From Arundinibacter roseus (GTDB taxonomy: Bacteria > Bacteroidota > Bacteroidia > Cytophagales > Spirosomataceae), in NCBI RefSeq assembly GCF_004348825.1, contig NZ_SMJU01000008.1, positions 1 to 64,000 on the forward strand: 64,000 bases of DNA, written 5' to 3'. The notes beneath the pieces were generated by a model. That model was not told the DNA's origin and searched no databases. It saw only the letters and a list, made by a program, of their open reading frames with translations. The position numbers and the translations under genes are program-made. Shown here piece after piece: positions 33,319 through 42,900 of the stretch (the stretch's first letter is position 1; each line of letters opens with the position of its first letter).

Positions 33319-36264
33319 TTAATCCAGCAGCGCCAGAATATCTTCCCGGCTCAGCGATTTTAGAAACCCTTCCTCACTGGAAATGAGCGAATTAGCCAGC
33401 TGTTTTTTGGTATGCTGCAACGCCAGGATTTTTTCTTCAACCGTATTTTTACTGATAAATTTATAAATAAAAACTGTCCGGTTTTGACCGATTCGGTGCG
33501 CCCGGTCAATCGCCTGCGCTTCTATGGCGGGGTTCCACCACGGATCCAGAATAAACACATAATCGGCTGCGGTGAGGTTCAGGCCTACGCCACCGGCTTT
33601 AAGCGAAATAAGAAAAAGCCTGATTGATTCGTCGTTCTGAAAGCTCTCTACTTCCTTTTGCCGGTCGCGGGTAGACCCATCAAGGTAGGCGTAGGGAATG
33701 TCCTTTTGGTTGAGGTATTGGCGGAAAAGTTCGAGATGTTTGACGTATTGACTAAAAATCAAAATCTTATGATTTTCACTTATTACCGTTTCCAGTTTGT
33801 GCATCACATCCTTAAATTTCCCCGATTCGCCCAGGTACTCTTCATCCACCATACGCGGGTGATTGGCCAACTGCCGAAGGCGCGTTAGTCCCTGCAAAAC
33901 TACCATTTGCGAGCGAGACATTCCCTGATCTTCAATGTGTTGCAGGATCATGTTTCGGTAGTACGACTTGGCTTCTTCGTAGGTTTTTTCCTGATCTTCG
34001 CTCATGTCGCAATAGTGAACGCTCTCTACTTTTTCGGGTAGTTCGGTAGCAACCTGCGACTTGTGACGGCGTAAAATGAACGGTTTGATGTGATGAAAAA
34101 GCCGCTGAATTTTTTCTTCATCATTCTTTTTCTCAATCGGAAGTAAATATTCTTTTCGGAAAAATGTTTGACCGCCCAGCAAACCGGGGTTAATAAACGT
34201 CATCTGCGACCACAAATCCAGCGTACTGTTTTCCAGCGGCGTTCCGGTCAGAATCAGTCGATGCGCCGAATGCAGCTTCATAACGGCCTTGGTAATATTG
34301 GATGCTGGGTTTTTGATCGCCTGCGACTCGTCCAGAATCACATAGTTAAATCGAAACGTTTTGAGCATATCTACGTCCAGCCGCACGATGCCGTAGGAGG
34401 TTAGAATCAGGTCATAGGCCTCAAATTGCTCCGTATTTTTTTCCCGGTACGTCCCCGTATATTGCAATATTTTCAGTTCCGGCGTAAATCGTTTTGCTTC
34501 CAGCGCCCAGTTATAGAGCAGCGATGTGGGCATTACCAGCAGCGAAGGTGCCTGCACGCCCGCTTCTTTTTCGGATTGCAGCAGCGCCAGCGTCTGAACC
34601 GTCTTGCCCAGGCCCATGTCGTCGGCCAGGCATCCGCCAAAGCGATACTGATTTAGAAATCGCAGCCAATCGTAGCCCGCTTTTTGGTAGCGACGGAGTT
34701 CTCCCTCAAAAAACTTCGGTGGCTCATACGATTCTATTTCCTGAAAATCGCGCAGGTTTTCGAGCCGGCGGCTAATCACAGCAGCGGCCAGGTTTTCCTG
34801 CTGCAACTCCTGCACCAGCATCATGTGGTGTTTTTTAAGCCGCAGGCCATCTTCTTCTTCGTGCGTTTCAATGAAGGCAAACAACTCCGAATATTTGGTA
34901 AACCACCAGTCGGGAATTACCGCAAACTCGCCATTGGGCAGAGGAAATTCTTTTTTATTTTGAAGAATAAAATTCCGAAGCTTAATAAAAGGTATTTCAA
35001 ATTCGCCAAAACGGACGCGGGCATAAATATCAAACCAGTCGCGACCTTCGGTAATAGACACTTCCAGGGACGAATAGCCCAGAAAATACCGTTTGCCATT
35101 TTCTGAGTTTTGCTGAATGTCAATTCCGAGCTCGGTTAGCTGAGGCAGGTGATTTTGAACCCATTCAAATGCCGAAGCTTTGGGCATCACGATTCGCCCG
35201 TTGCGGATGTCAAGGTTCAGGCTTTTGAGTTGACGAAGAATGTTTTTCTCAAAAGTTAAATCCCGCTTTACTTTATGAAAAATATACTCATCACCCTTTT
35301 TTTCAAGGCTAACATTAGACGTATACGCAAAGTTATCGAACCGAAAGGCATGCTGTCCATACAAAAACGAAAGGTCAAATACCACTTCACTTTCATCGGT
35401 CCGGGCTTCTTCCAGCCCATCATCCTCGCCAAACAAAACAGGAACCTGTGAAGCACTTTTCAGATAGGTTTCCGAAAGAGTCAGCAGCGGTTTTGCCGCT
35501 ACCGTCTCGCGTCTGATTTCGATGCCTTTGGCTACTACATCGTACGAAGCAATGAGCGGCACCACAAATTTGCGGTAGTACTGATCCTCTACGTTTCGGG
35601 GAATAACGATAAACTTCTTCTTCAAAAAAGGTCGTATTTTCTTGCCGTCCACTTCTCCTTCAAACTGGTAAATTCTGCCATCGACCACGAGCCACGCGGG
35701 CTCATCACAAATCACGATACCGTCCAGATATTGAAACGAAAGTTTTTGACCTGCATATAAAATCGTGGGGAAATAGTGGGTATTTTCTTCATTTCGCATA
35801 AAGTAAAACCGCACTTTCGCTTTTTCCGGCATCCACTCCACCCGTTTCCAGGCCGGATTGCCGTCGTTGCCCATGATGTACAAATGGCGGCCCGGAAGCT
35901 TTTTCAGGATTTCACTTTTTGCATTTTCAAGGTAACCCGCAATGGTTTCCTGCATGACTTTATCGCCCTTTTGCGGATCATACACTTTCAGAAAAAAATC
36001 CAGAGCGGAGAGTTTTCGGGGATTAAATTTCCGCAGAATAGCATCCTGCTGAATATCATCCATCATCCTGACGAGTTCAAAATCAACTTCATCCAGCCCG
36101 GCAGAAAACTCCTGCACATTTTTGGCCGAAATGTTCTGATTCAATAAGGTCAGTTGTCCGCGGCTATCCACTTGTACCACAAAGGATTCAAATAGGTAGC
36201 CCAGGTACTCGTGCTGCAAAAGCGAGTAAATTATTTGGTAGGGTTCGGCAGTAGATACCTTCAT
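33319..36264 (-). CDS. SNF2-family DEAD/DEAH-box helicase
   Basis: The start at 36,264 gives 981 aa (a longer frame begins at 36,348). The N-terminal half contains no clear SWIM zinc finger; the helicase core starts near residue 515 with RRYQKAGYDWLRFL, Walker A GGCLADDMGLGKTVQTLA, the DEAH-box equivalent LDESQAIKN, LTGTPLENS, and the helicase C-terminal YLDGSTRDRQ and DRAHRIGQ motifs. It is a Swi2/Snf2 ATPase of the large RapA/HepA-like bacterial type, likely cytosolic and DNA-bound; the target is unknown. A terminator region and a Nudix regulator gene lie beyond its start. Confidence 0.9.
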   Translation of the reverse strand: MKVSTAEPYQIIYSLLQHEYLGYLFESFVVQVDSRGQLTLLNQNISAKNVQEFSAGLDEVDFELVRMMDDIQQDAILRKFNPRKLSALDFFLKVYDPQKGDKVMQETIAGYLENAKSEILKKLPGRHLYIMGNDGNPAWKRVEWMPEKAKVRFYFMRNEENTHYFPTILYAGQKLSFQYLDGIVICDEPAWLVVDGRIYQFEGEVDGKKIRPFLKKKFIVIPRNVEDQYYRKFVVPLIASYDVVAKGIEIRRETVAAKPLLTLSETYLKSASQVPVLFGEDDGLEEARTDESEVVFDLSFLYGQHAFRFDNFAYTSNVSLEKKGDEYIFHKVKRDLTFEKNILRQLKSLNLDIRNGRIVMPKASAFEWVQNHLPQLTELGIDIQQNSENGKRYFLGYSSLEVSITEGRDWFDIYARVRFGEFEIPFIKLRNFILQNKKEFPLPNGEFAVIPDWWFTKYSELFAFIETHEEEDGLRLKKHHMMLVQELQQENLAAAVISRRLENLRDFQEIESYEPPKFFEGELRRYQKAGYDWLRFLNQYRFGGCLADDMGLGKTVQTLALLQSEKEAGVQAPSLLVMPTSLLYNWALEAKRFTPELKILQYTGTYREKNTEQFEAYDLILTSYGIVRLDVDMLKTFRFNYVILDESQAIKNPASNITKAVMKLHSAHRLILTGTPLENSTLDLWSQMTFINPGLLGGQTFFRKEYLLPIEKKNDEEKIQRLFHHIKPFILRRHKSQVATELPEKVESVHYCDMSEDQEKTYEEAKSYYRNMILQHIEDQGMSRSQMVVLQGLTRLRQLANHPRMVDEEYLGESGKFKDVMHKLETVISENHKILIFSQYVKHLELFRQYLNQKDIPYAYLDGSTRDRQKEVESFQNDESIRLFLISLKAGGVGLNLTAADYVFILDPWWNPAIEAQAIDRAHRIGQNRTVFIYKFISKNTVEEKILALQHTKKQLANSLISSEEGFLKSLSREDILALLD

Positions 36265-36519
36265 AGGTTTGTGAAATCTCAGAAAAGAACTGGGTGATTG
36301 GCGTAAACAGAAGACCCTGCACGAGTAAGAAAGGAGAGAACAAACCAAAGCCTCAAAGAATGCATGGCTTCGTTTTACAGCCGAAACAATACCAAATATA
36401 CGGGTAAAGAGGGCAAAAACAAATAATAAAGACCATCGGGCTGATGGTCTTTATGTAGCCGTATTGGGCTCAGTGTACTTTTTATGTGTTGCTTTTAAAA
36501 CTATCTCACATGCTACTTT
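36265..36519. other. Intergenic region upstream of the SNF2 gene
   Basis: A 255-bp gap containing the hairpin at 36,428-36,452 and no gene. The SNF2 promoter should lie here but no confident box is visible. Confidence 0.5.
36428..36452. terminator. Rho-independent terminator of the Nudix regulator gene
   Basis: AAAGACCATC and GATGGTCTTT form a perfect 10-bp stem with a five-base loop, between the minus-strand Nudix gene and the SNF2 gene. Confidence 0.8.
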
Positions 36520-37215
36520 TTACTCATCATGCCGGAACCGATACAGAAAGGGAGCTTTGTGAGCGGCACCGGTCATCTTTTTTTCGATGCGCTCCAACAG
36601 GCCTCCACTCAGCATTTTACGCTGAAAGTTTGAGCGGACGAGCTTTTCGCCCAAAATGGTTTCGTGTAAGGCCTGTAGCTCACTCATGGTAAACGTAGGA
36701 GGCAAAAGATTGTAGCCCACATCGCGATGATCGAGCGTAATTCGCAGGGTTTCAAGGGCTTTTTGAACCATTTGATTATGATCAAAAATCAGGGGCGGAA
36801 TGTCACTGAGGTCCCTCCATTCGGAGCTCGCCGATAAGTAATCAGCAATGGGCTCGGCCTTGGTGAAGTCGATGAGAGCGTAGTAACCAATAGAAATAAA
36901 CCGCTGCGACAGAAAAGCTACTGCCTCGGGACTCGCGCGAATTCCTTCCAGAATTTGACGTTGAGTTTCTTCCGACCGACGGTTTTTATCGCCATAGACA
37001 TGAAACTGTTCAAGGTAAATATTTGACAAATTCGTCCGCTCAAAAAGTATCCGCTGAGCCGCATCCGACAGGTTTTCATCTTCATGCAAAAAACCTCCCG
37101 GCAAGGCATACAAATCCGAGTTGATGATTCGGGTGACAAGGAATTTTAACTGATTGCCATGAAATCCAAAGACGACACAATCAATCGAAATGCCGGGTAG
37201 AAAATGGCTGTTCAT
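36520..37215 (-). CDS. NrtR/AraR-like transcriptional regulator (Nudix fold plus winged helix)
   Basis: The 231-aa protein has a Nudix domain (about 8-140) whose catalytic box is degenerate: GGFLHEDENLSDAAQRILFE lacks the usual REUxEE glutamates, so hydrolysis is unlikely. The C-terminal about 80 residues (PPTFTMSELQALHETILGE, then RSNFQRKMLSGGLLE) form the winged-helix DNA-binding domain of NrtR-family regulators, which respond to ADP-ribose-like effectors, or to arabinose in the Bacteroides AraR group. It likely controls a sugar or NAD-related regulon. It shares its strand with the downstream-facing TonB receptor gene but is separated by a terminator hairpin. Confidence 0.82.
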   Translation of the reverse strand: MNSHFLPGISIDCVVFGFHGNQLKFLVTRIINSDLYALPGGFLHEDENLSDAAQRILFERTNLSNIYLEQFHVYGDKNRRSEETQRQILEGIRASPEAVAFLSQRFISIGYYALIDFTKAEPIADYLSASSEWRDLSDIPPLIFDHNQMVQKALETLRITLDHRDVGYNLLPPTFTMSELQALHETILGEKLVRSNFQRKMLSGGLLERIEKKMTGAAHKAPFLYRFRHDE

Positions 37216-37260
37216 AACTATTTAGGAGTAGGTAATTAGTTAAAAAGCGAAAAAAACAGA

Positions 37261-37298
37261 GAGCTACTAGTCAGAAAATTTGCTGAAAAGTAGCTCTC
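37261..37298 (-). terminator. Rho-independent terminator of the TonB receptor gene
   Basis: On the minus strand GAGAGCTACT and AGTAGCTCTC form a 10-bp stem followed by TGTTTTTTT, 24 bp beyond the receptor stop. Confidence 0.85.
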
Positions 37299-37321
37299 AG
37301 TAATAGTAAGGACGATAAAAA

Positions 37322-39850
37322 CTAGTTTGACTCCCCTCCGATGACGTCATCATTCCGAACCGACTTGGTTTTTTTCTTCTCCACGAGCGTCATTTTACCA
37401 ATTTTATAGCTGAATGTAATCTTTATATTCTGGTTGTATATATTGTTTACACTGACCTGATTAAACAGTGGAGAGTTAAGCGTGCTCTTGATTTTCATGC
37501 CTCCAAAAAAATTGTCTGCGGCCAGTCCAAGGCTACCTTTCTTGTTAGCAAATTCTTTGCGCAATCCTAGCGAGTACATGCCCATGCCACCTTGTACGCC
37601 TTGCAATTGAATTCTGTTTCCCCGAAAACCACCGAAGGCCTGAATACCCCAGCCTTTGGGCAGCTGTACCTGCGATTGGACCCGACCGCCAATCACAAAG
37701 CCAGAATTACTTACCAACTGCGAGGTTCCGTCCAAACCATTTTGCTGTCCTTCCAGGTAGTTATAGTACAGATCCACGCCACCGTTCAGGGTCCATTTTG
37801 GGGTAAGATACACATTACCAAATACATTGGCACCAAAGGTTTGCTCGTGGCCGATGTTTTCAAAAGTCGTTACAACTGCGCCTAACAATGTATCCGAAGG
37901 TGTGCTGATTCGGGTAATTCCGTTGCTTGTAGTCCGGCCAAAAAGCGAGAGATTGAGGTATGTTTTCTTGAAAGATGTACTCAGGCTTAGCTCTACGTTA
38001 TCGGTCAGTTCCGGCTTCAACGAAGGATTTCCGATGCTGATATTTTGCGTATTGGCCAGGTTAAAGTTCGGGTTCAGCTGTTGCAGGCCGGGCCGTTGAA
38101 TCCTTTTGTTGTAGGCCAGTTTCAGCGTAGAAGCTTTGCCAATCGCCTTTGAAATATTGATACTCGGCACTAGATTGGAATACGACGGAATATCGATTTC
38201 GCTGATTTGGTCCTTCGCATCAATCATCGTATGTTCAAAACGAGAGCCGATTTTGAAGGTATATTTGTTGGCCGTGGCAAAGGTATACGACAAATACCCG
38301 GCGGCAATATTCTGGTTGTAGTTGAGCATCCCGGCCGGGTTGCGCACATCGGTTGCAAATAGTCCGGAAGCTCCGGCAATTTGGTATTGAAAATCGCTGT
38401 TTACTTCCCGGAAAATTCCTTTTACTCCAACTTCAATTTGCTGATTCTTACCAATCGGATTTACGTAATCCGTTTGCAGCGTGATTTCTTTATTTACATT
38501 GCTGTTCAGGTTTTTTTGGCGTCCGGTCAGTTCCTGAGAGCCATTCAGCAAATCAGCGTCAAAGTTATTGGTCAAATTGCTCACACTATACAACGTAGAA
38601 ACTGACCATTCCTGACCGGGTTTGAACGTCCGCAGATAGTCTACGTTGATGTCTACCGAGTTAGACAAATCCCGAACGTCTACGTTGCGATAATTTGTTG
38701 AATTAAGAATATTATCCGTAAATAATTTAGTGGTAAAATCCTGATCCCGCAGAAAATTCCGAGTTCCGAAATTCACTCCCGCCGTAATGGACTGGTTTTT
38801 GGCAAGGTCATAATCAAACCCAAGATTATAGCGTCCAAACATTCCAAAATCATGTGCATCCGCACTTTGCTGAGTTAACACACTCGCACCGTTCTGAATC
38901 GTACTTTGATCCAGCGTTACGAGTGCTTTGTTGTAAAAGGCCCGACCAAAGCCACCCAATGTTACGCCGAGCTTTCCGGTACGCAAGCTGCCATTCAGCC
39001 CCAGGTTGGAGCCGCGCAGGCCCGCGCCGGTGTCGAGGGTGAGAGTTAATCCTTCAAGCGTAGATTTCTTGGTGATAATATTGATAATTCCACCCGAACC
39101 TTCTGCATCATATTTTGCTGATGGCGAAGTGATTACTTCCACAGACTTAATCAAATCAGCCGGAATCATTTTGAGAGCATCCGCAATATTGCTGGCAATA
39201 ATTGTAGAAGGTTTATTGTTGATCAAAACCCGAAGATTAGATGTTCCTCGCAGCGTTACATTCCCGTCAAAATCAACCGAAAGCATTGGTACTTTCCGTA
39301 AAATATCGGCGGCATCGCCGCCTTTGGACGTCAGGTCTTTCTCAGCATTGTACACCAGGCGATCCACTTTTTCTTCAATCAGCGACTTCTCGCCCGTAAT
39401 ATTCACGGCGTCGAGCATGATGGTATTTACTGAGAGTTTGATCACCCCCAAATCAAGATCTTTCCCTTTTTCAACGACAATCCCGTCAATGGTTTTGTTG
39501 GTATAGCCAATGAATGTAATCAGCAGCGAATACTCTCCTTCGGCAATTTTGGTAAGAGAAAATTTACCTTTATCATCTGCCACCGTGCCGTCTACGGGCT
39601 TTTTGGTGGTTTTGTCCAACAGCGCAACCGTGGCATATTCAACGGCTTTGGTGAGCGTGGAATCTACGACAAATCCACTGATTTTGGAGTTGCCTTTCGC
39701 AGTGTTCATTTCAAACAAAGGCTGCGCCGGGGCGTCGGTGCGGGGACGGCCGTTGCCATCGCCACTCGGGCGATTACCGCCCGGAAACTGAGCCTGAGCA
39801 GTCAAGCTGATCATTGCCAGGGTAAAGAGTACGAGTAGGTTCTTTTTCAT
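37322..39850 (-). CDS. TonB-dependent receptor/outer-membrane beta-barrel with CarboxypepD_reg-like domain
   Basis: The start at 39,850 gives a signal peptide (MKKNLLVLFTLAMISLTAQAQ) and 842 aa. A proline/glycine/asparagine-rich linker precedes a carboxypeptidase-regulatory-like domain (KISGFVVDSTLTKAVEYATVAL...), a plug-like region (DAADILRKVPMLSVDFDGNVTLRG, SAKYDAEGSGGIINIITKK) and a large beta-barrel of the OMP_b-brl_3 family. It should transport an unknown ligand. The gene is divergent from a LytS/LytTR pair across a 426-bp gap, so that pair may control it. The substrate cannot be told from the sequence. Confidence 0.85.
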   Translation of the reverse strand: MKKNLLVLFTLAMISLTAQAQFPGGNRPSGDGNGRPRTDAPAQPLFEMNTAKGNSKISGFVVDSTLTKAVEYATVALLDKTTKKPVDGTVADDKGKFSLTKIAEGEYSLLITFIGYTNKTIDGIVVEKGKDLDLGVIKLSVNTIMLDAVNITGEKSLIEEKVDRLVYNAEKDLTSKGGDAADILRKVPMLSVDFDGNVTLRGTSNLRVLINNKPSTIIASNIADALKMIPADLIKSVEVITSPSAKYDAEGSGGIINIITKKSTLEGLTLTLDTGAGLRGSNLGLNGSLRTGKLGVTLGGFGRAFYNKALVTLDQSTIQNGASVLTQQSADAHDFGMFGRYNLGFDYDLAKNQSITAGVNFGTRNFLRDQDFTTKLFTDNILNSTNYRNVDVRDLSNSVDINVDYLRTFKPGQEWSVSTLYSVSNLTNNFDADLLNGSQELTGRQKNLNSNVNKEITLQTDYVNPIGKNQQIEVGVKGIFREVNSDFQYQIAGASGLFATDVRNPAGMLNYNQNIAAGYLSYTFATANKYTFKIGSRFEHTMIDAKDQISEIDIPSYSNLVPSINISKAIGKASTLKLAYNKRIQRPGLQQLNPNFNLANTQNISIGNPSLKPELTDNVELSLSTSFKKTYLNLSLFGRTTSNGITRISTPSDTLLGAVVTTFENIGHEQTFGANVFGNVYLTPKWTLNGGVDLYYNYLEGQQNGLDGTSQLVSNSGFVIGGRVQSQVQLPKGWGIQAFGGFRGNRIQLQGVQGGMGMYSLGLRKEFANKKGSLGLAADNFFGGMKIKSTLNSPLFNQVSVNNIYNQNIKITFSYKIGKMTLVEKKKTKSVRNDDVIGGESN

Positions 39851-40276
39851 GGTCCTTTTCTTGTGTAGTATTGATGTATAGATTTGGTACAGGTTGTGAG
39901 GTTTTTGATTTCCTGAACAAAGCAAGCGGTTCTATTTCATTTTATTTTCAGGAATAGACTGGCTGACAGGAAAACTCGACCAACCTCGTCTTTTGGGCTC
40001 TTTTGTCCCAAAACCTGACTTATAGAGCCGGACCGCTAGTTGATCGGTAAAATGTGGGGGAAGCGTCGAAAAGAGGGTTGTTTTGGTGCAGGTAATGGGG
40101 GAAATGCTTGTTATGTCTCAAAAACCTTTTGAACATTTGATCCGCCATCAGCGGGCCCGGGCATTTGCCAGGAAGTCTACCTTAGAATTATTGCTTGCAG
40201 GAGGAAATCCGCATATGCTCACCATCGTCCTAAAATCGAGTTATTCATCATAGAGTTTAAAAAAATCACATTCCGT
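39851..40276. other. Divergent intergenic region between the TonB receptor and lytS-like genes
   Basis: A 426-bp gap. I see no confident gene. A 52-codon plus-strand ATG frame (40,095-40,253) runs through the part next to the kinase gene but has no recognisable family. The region probably carries both promoters and may hold LytTR-binding sites, none of which I could define. Confidence 0.5.
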
Positions 40277-41320
40277 ATGGAATATCGTGCCCCGCGTACT
40301 CGCCTACTCCTACTCCATCTATCGTTTTGGACCGTCTATTTTTCGTTCTTTTTTTACCAGATTTCGTATGCCCGCCGTGGCGAGGAAGTTAACGTACCGC
40401 GCGCTTTGCTCGATGCGTCTACGCACATGCTCATTATGGCCGGGATTTCGTACCTCAACTATTTTTACTTTTTACCCCGCTTTCTCAAACACAAAAATTT
40501 CGGTCGCTATGTACTCGAACTCGCCTTGCCATTTATCTGCACGGTGACCTTCCATATTTTTCTGAAAAGAGCGATTTACGAAAACATCGGGAATCATCAA
40601 TCCGGCTTTCTGAACTCCGAAAAGTTCCTGATTCAGCACACGCTCAGTACGTTTTTTATCGTCATTTTTATTGCCATGCTACGGTTTGCAGAAGAGTGGT
40701 TTTTGCTGGAAGCCAGAAAAAAAGAAATTGAAAATGAGAAACTTACGGCTGAATTACGGTTTTTGAAAGCACAGATTAATCCACATTTTTTGTTCAACAC
40801 GCTCAATAATCTGTACTACCTTGCTTTTACGCAATCGCCCAATACGACAGTTGTGATTGATAACTTGTCGCAAATGATGCGGTACATGATTTATGAATCC
40901 AACCATCCGAAAGTGACCCTTAGTAAGGAAATCGAGTACATGGAAAATTACATCAGCCTGGAAAAACTGCGGCTCGACAATCAGGTTCCGATTGAGTTTA
41001 CGGTAACAGGAAATCCCGAGCGGGTTATGATTGAGCCGTTCCTGTTCATTACGTTTCTTGAAAATGCTTTCAAGCACGGGGTGAGTAATAATTTTGCCGA
41101 GTCGTGGGTAAAAATAACAATCGAACTGAGCAATAACCGCTGTGTGTATACGGTCCAAAACAGTGCCCTGCCTGCCAAACCACCCGTTGAAAATAAATCC
41201 GGAATCGGGTTGCAGAATTTACAGCGCCGATTGGAACTAAGTTATCCCGGGCACTATACGCTACACGTAGATTCGCAGCCGGAAAAACATTCTATTCAAC
41301 TGATCCTGAATTTACTATGA
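40277..41320 (+). CDS. LytS/YehU-type sensor histidine kinase
   Basis: The 347-aa protein has four membrane helices in the first 140 residues, a helical linker, and a His_kinase domain with the phospho-acceptor H170 in QINPHFLFNTLNNLYYLAF. The ATPase part has ENAFKHGV and GIGLQNLQRRLEL. This is the 7TM-less, LytS-like class which phosphorylates LytTR regulators. Its stop overlaps the start of the response-regulator gene by 4 bp (ATGA), so the two are translationally coupled. Confidence 0.92.
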   Translation: MEYRAPRTRLLLLHLSFWTVYFSFFFYQISYARRGEEVNVPRALLDASTHMLIMAGISYLNYFYFLPRFLKHKNFGRYVLELALPFICTVTFHIFLKRAIYENIGNHQSGFLNSEKFLIQHTLSTFFIVIFIAMLRFAEEWFLLEARKKEIENEKLTAELRFLKAQINPHFLFNTLNNLYYLAFTQSPNTTVVIDNLSQMMRYMIYESNHPKVTLSKEIEYMENYISLEKLRLDNQVPIEFTVTGNPERVMIEPFLFITFLENAFKHGVSNNFAESWVKITIELSNNRCVYTVQNSALPAKPPVENKSGIGLQNLQRRLELSYPGHYTLHVDSQPEKHSIQLILNLL

Positions 41321-42054
41321 GCTACACCTGCCTCATTGTCGACGATGAGCCATTTGCCCGCAAACTCATGGAAGAGTATGTGGCCAAGGTTCCCGAATTA
41401 CGGCTTGTACAGACGTGTTCAAGCCCATTGACGGCCATTGAAGTTCTCCGCGAGCAGGTCGTTGACATTCTTTTTCTGGATATAAATATGCCTGATATTA
41501 CCGGAATTGGCTTACTGAAAATCCTGCAAAAAAAACCGCTTGTGGTCCTGACAACCGCTTACTCGGAGTACGCCCTGGAAGGCTACGAACTGGACGTGGC
41601 CGATTATCTGCTGAAACCCATCACGCTGGAACGCTTTCTTAAATCCGTAGAAAAAGTTTTGAATCGCCTGCGTAAGTCTGCTCCGGCAGAAGTTCCTGTG
41701 GCCGATAGCATCGCCCGTACGGAACCGCCTGGTCCCTACATTTTTGTAAAAGATGGTACCCGATTGGTTAAAATTCTGCTCAGTGAAATTCTGTACATTG
41801 AAGGCCTCAAAGATTATGTAGGAATTTACACGCGCGACAAAAAAATAGTTACTTTGCAAACCATGAAGGCGCTGGAAACGCAGCTTCCCGAAAGTCAGTT
41901 TATTCGCATCCACAATTCATTTATAGTAGCATTCGCGGCAATTGACGCCATTGATCGTGAAAAAGTACAAATCGGGAAAGCGTTTTTGCCGGTGAGCGAT
42001 ACCTACCGAAAGTCGTTTCGGGAGTTTATCGAAAAACATCAGGTTGGCGGGTAA
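41317..42054 (+). CDS. LytTR-family response regulator
   Basis: The 245-aa protein has a receiver domain with the phospho-acceptor D55 (LFLDINMPD) and DD9-10, and a LytTR DNA-binding domain from about residue 140 (FVKDGTRLVKILLSEILYIEGLKDYVGIYT). It is coupled to the kinase gene by a 4-bp overlap. Likely targets include the adjacent divergent TonB receptor gene, by inference from position only. Confidence 0.92.
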   Translation: MSYTCLIVDDEPFARKLMEEYVAKVPELRLVQTCSSPLTAIEVLREQVVDILFLDINMPDITGIGLLKILQKKPLVVLTTAYSEYALEGYELDVADYLLKPITLERFLKSVEKVLNRLRKSAPAEVPVADSIARTEPPGPYIFVKDGTRLVKILLSEILYIEGLKDYVGIYTRDKKIVTLQTMKALETQLPESQFIRIHNSFIVAFAAIDAIDREKVQIGKAFLPVSDTYRKSFREFIEKHQVGG

Positions 42055-42134
42055 ATTTTTACTAAAAAAGGCTTACCACTCAATAAAGAAACAGTCAGGA
42101 GATCCATTTCATACGTTCACAAAATTACCATCCA

Positions 42135-42665
42135 ATGAATCGCAGAGAAGCCGTTCAAAGAATCAGTTTGCTCATGGGAGGAGCGCTTTCGGCGCCCGCA
42201 ATGGCCGGAATTCTGGGGCAAAAAACGAATATGGGGCACAGCCTTGCAGTATCGGCAGAACAGGAAGCCTTATTGGCGGAAGTTGCCGATGTCATTATAC
42301 CCGCGACCTCGACGCCCGGAGCCAAGGCCGCCGGTGCCGAGAAATTTATCGTTCGGGTGATGCGCGACTGCTACCCAATAGCCGATCAGGAAAAATTTTA
42401 TGCATCACTGGCCAACCTTGAAAAAGACAGCCGATCAGCACATGGCAAAAGCTTTGGCAGCCTGGAAAACGGGCAAAAAAAAGAACTGGTAAAGAAACTA
42501 ACCGTTTCGGATCAACCATTTTTCAGACGAATGAAAGAGCTAACCACAATTGGTTACTTCACCTCTGAAATCGGCGCTACGCAGGCACTGGAATACGTAG
42601 AAGTTCCCGGAAAGTTTGAGGCCTGTATTCCGTACAAAGCCGGTCAAAAAGCCTGGGCGTTGTAA
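42135..42665 (+). CDS. Gluconate 2-dehydrogenase subunit 3 family protein (Tat signal)
   Basis: The 176-aa protein starts with a twin-arginine signal (MNRREAVQRISLLMGGALSAP) and has the AEVADVIIPATSTPGAKAAG segment typical of the DUF1234/gluconate 2-dehydrogenase subunit 3 family. These small subunits escort GMC-type dehydrogenase large subunits to the periplasm. The GMC oxidoreductase at 18,480-20,195 is the obvious partner in this window, although the two are 22 kb apart. It lies 80 bp after the response regulator, so it may belong to that transcription unit. Confidence 0.82.
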   Translation: MNRREAVQRISLLMGGALSAPAMAGILGQKTNMGHSLAVSAEQEALLAEVADVIIPATSTPGAKAAGAEKFIVRVMRDCYPIADQEKFYASLANLEKDSRSAHGKSFGSLENGQKKELVKKLTVSDQPFFRRMKELTTIGYFTSEIGATQALEYVEVPGKFEACIPYKAGQKAWAL

Positions 42666-42842
42666 AAGATTCTGAACACGCACACCTACAAAAAGCACTT
42701 TCCATCAGGCTGTCTGATTTGGGAGGTGTTTGGGGCATAATCTTCCAGCATTAGAAATAGAAATCACCGAAATACTTCATAAAATCCAGGCAAATTAATT
42801 TTGATGAGTATTTTAGATTTAAAATAATTCACTTTCCAAAAC

Positions 42843-42883
42843 AAAAAAACCTCCCACCACCAAACGGTAGCGGGAGGTTTTTT
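42843..42883. terminator. Bidirectional rho-independent terminator
   Basis: AAAAAAACCTCCC and GGGAGGTTTTTT form a long stem with a 16-base loop, between the plus-strand subunit-3 gene and the minus-strand gene at 42,901. Confidence 0.88.
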
Positions 42884-42900
42884 GCATTCAATTTGTCCAG

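Noticed and set aside
36520-37215. Active Nudix hydrolase
   Set aside because: The Nudix box lacks the required glutamates and a winged-helix domain follows, so a regulator is the better call.
40095-40253. 52-codon plus-strand frame upstream of the LytS-like gene
   Set aside because: Open by chance is plausible for its length; no domain or conserved feature seen. Only noted as part of the intergenic region.
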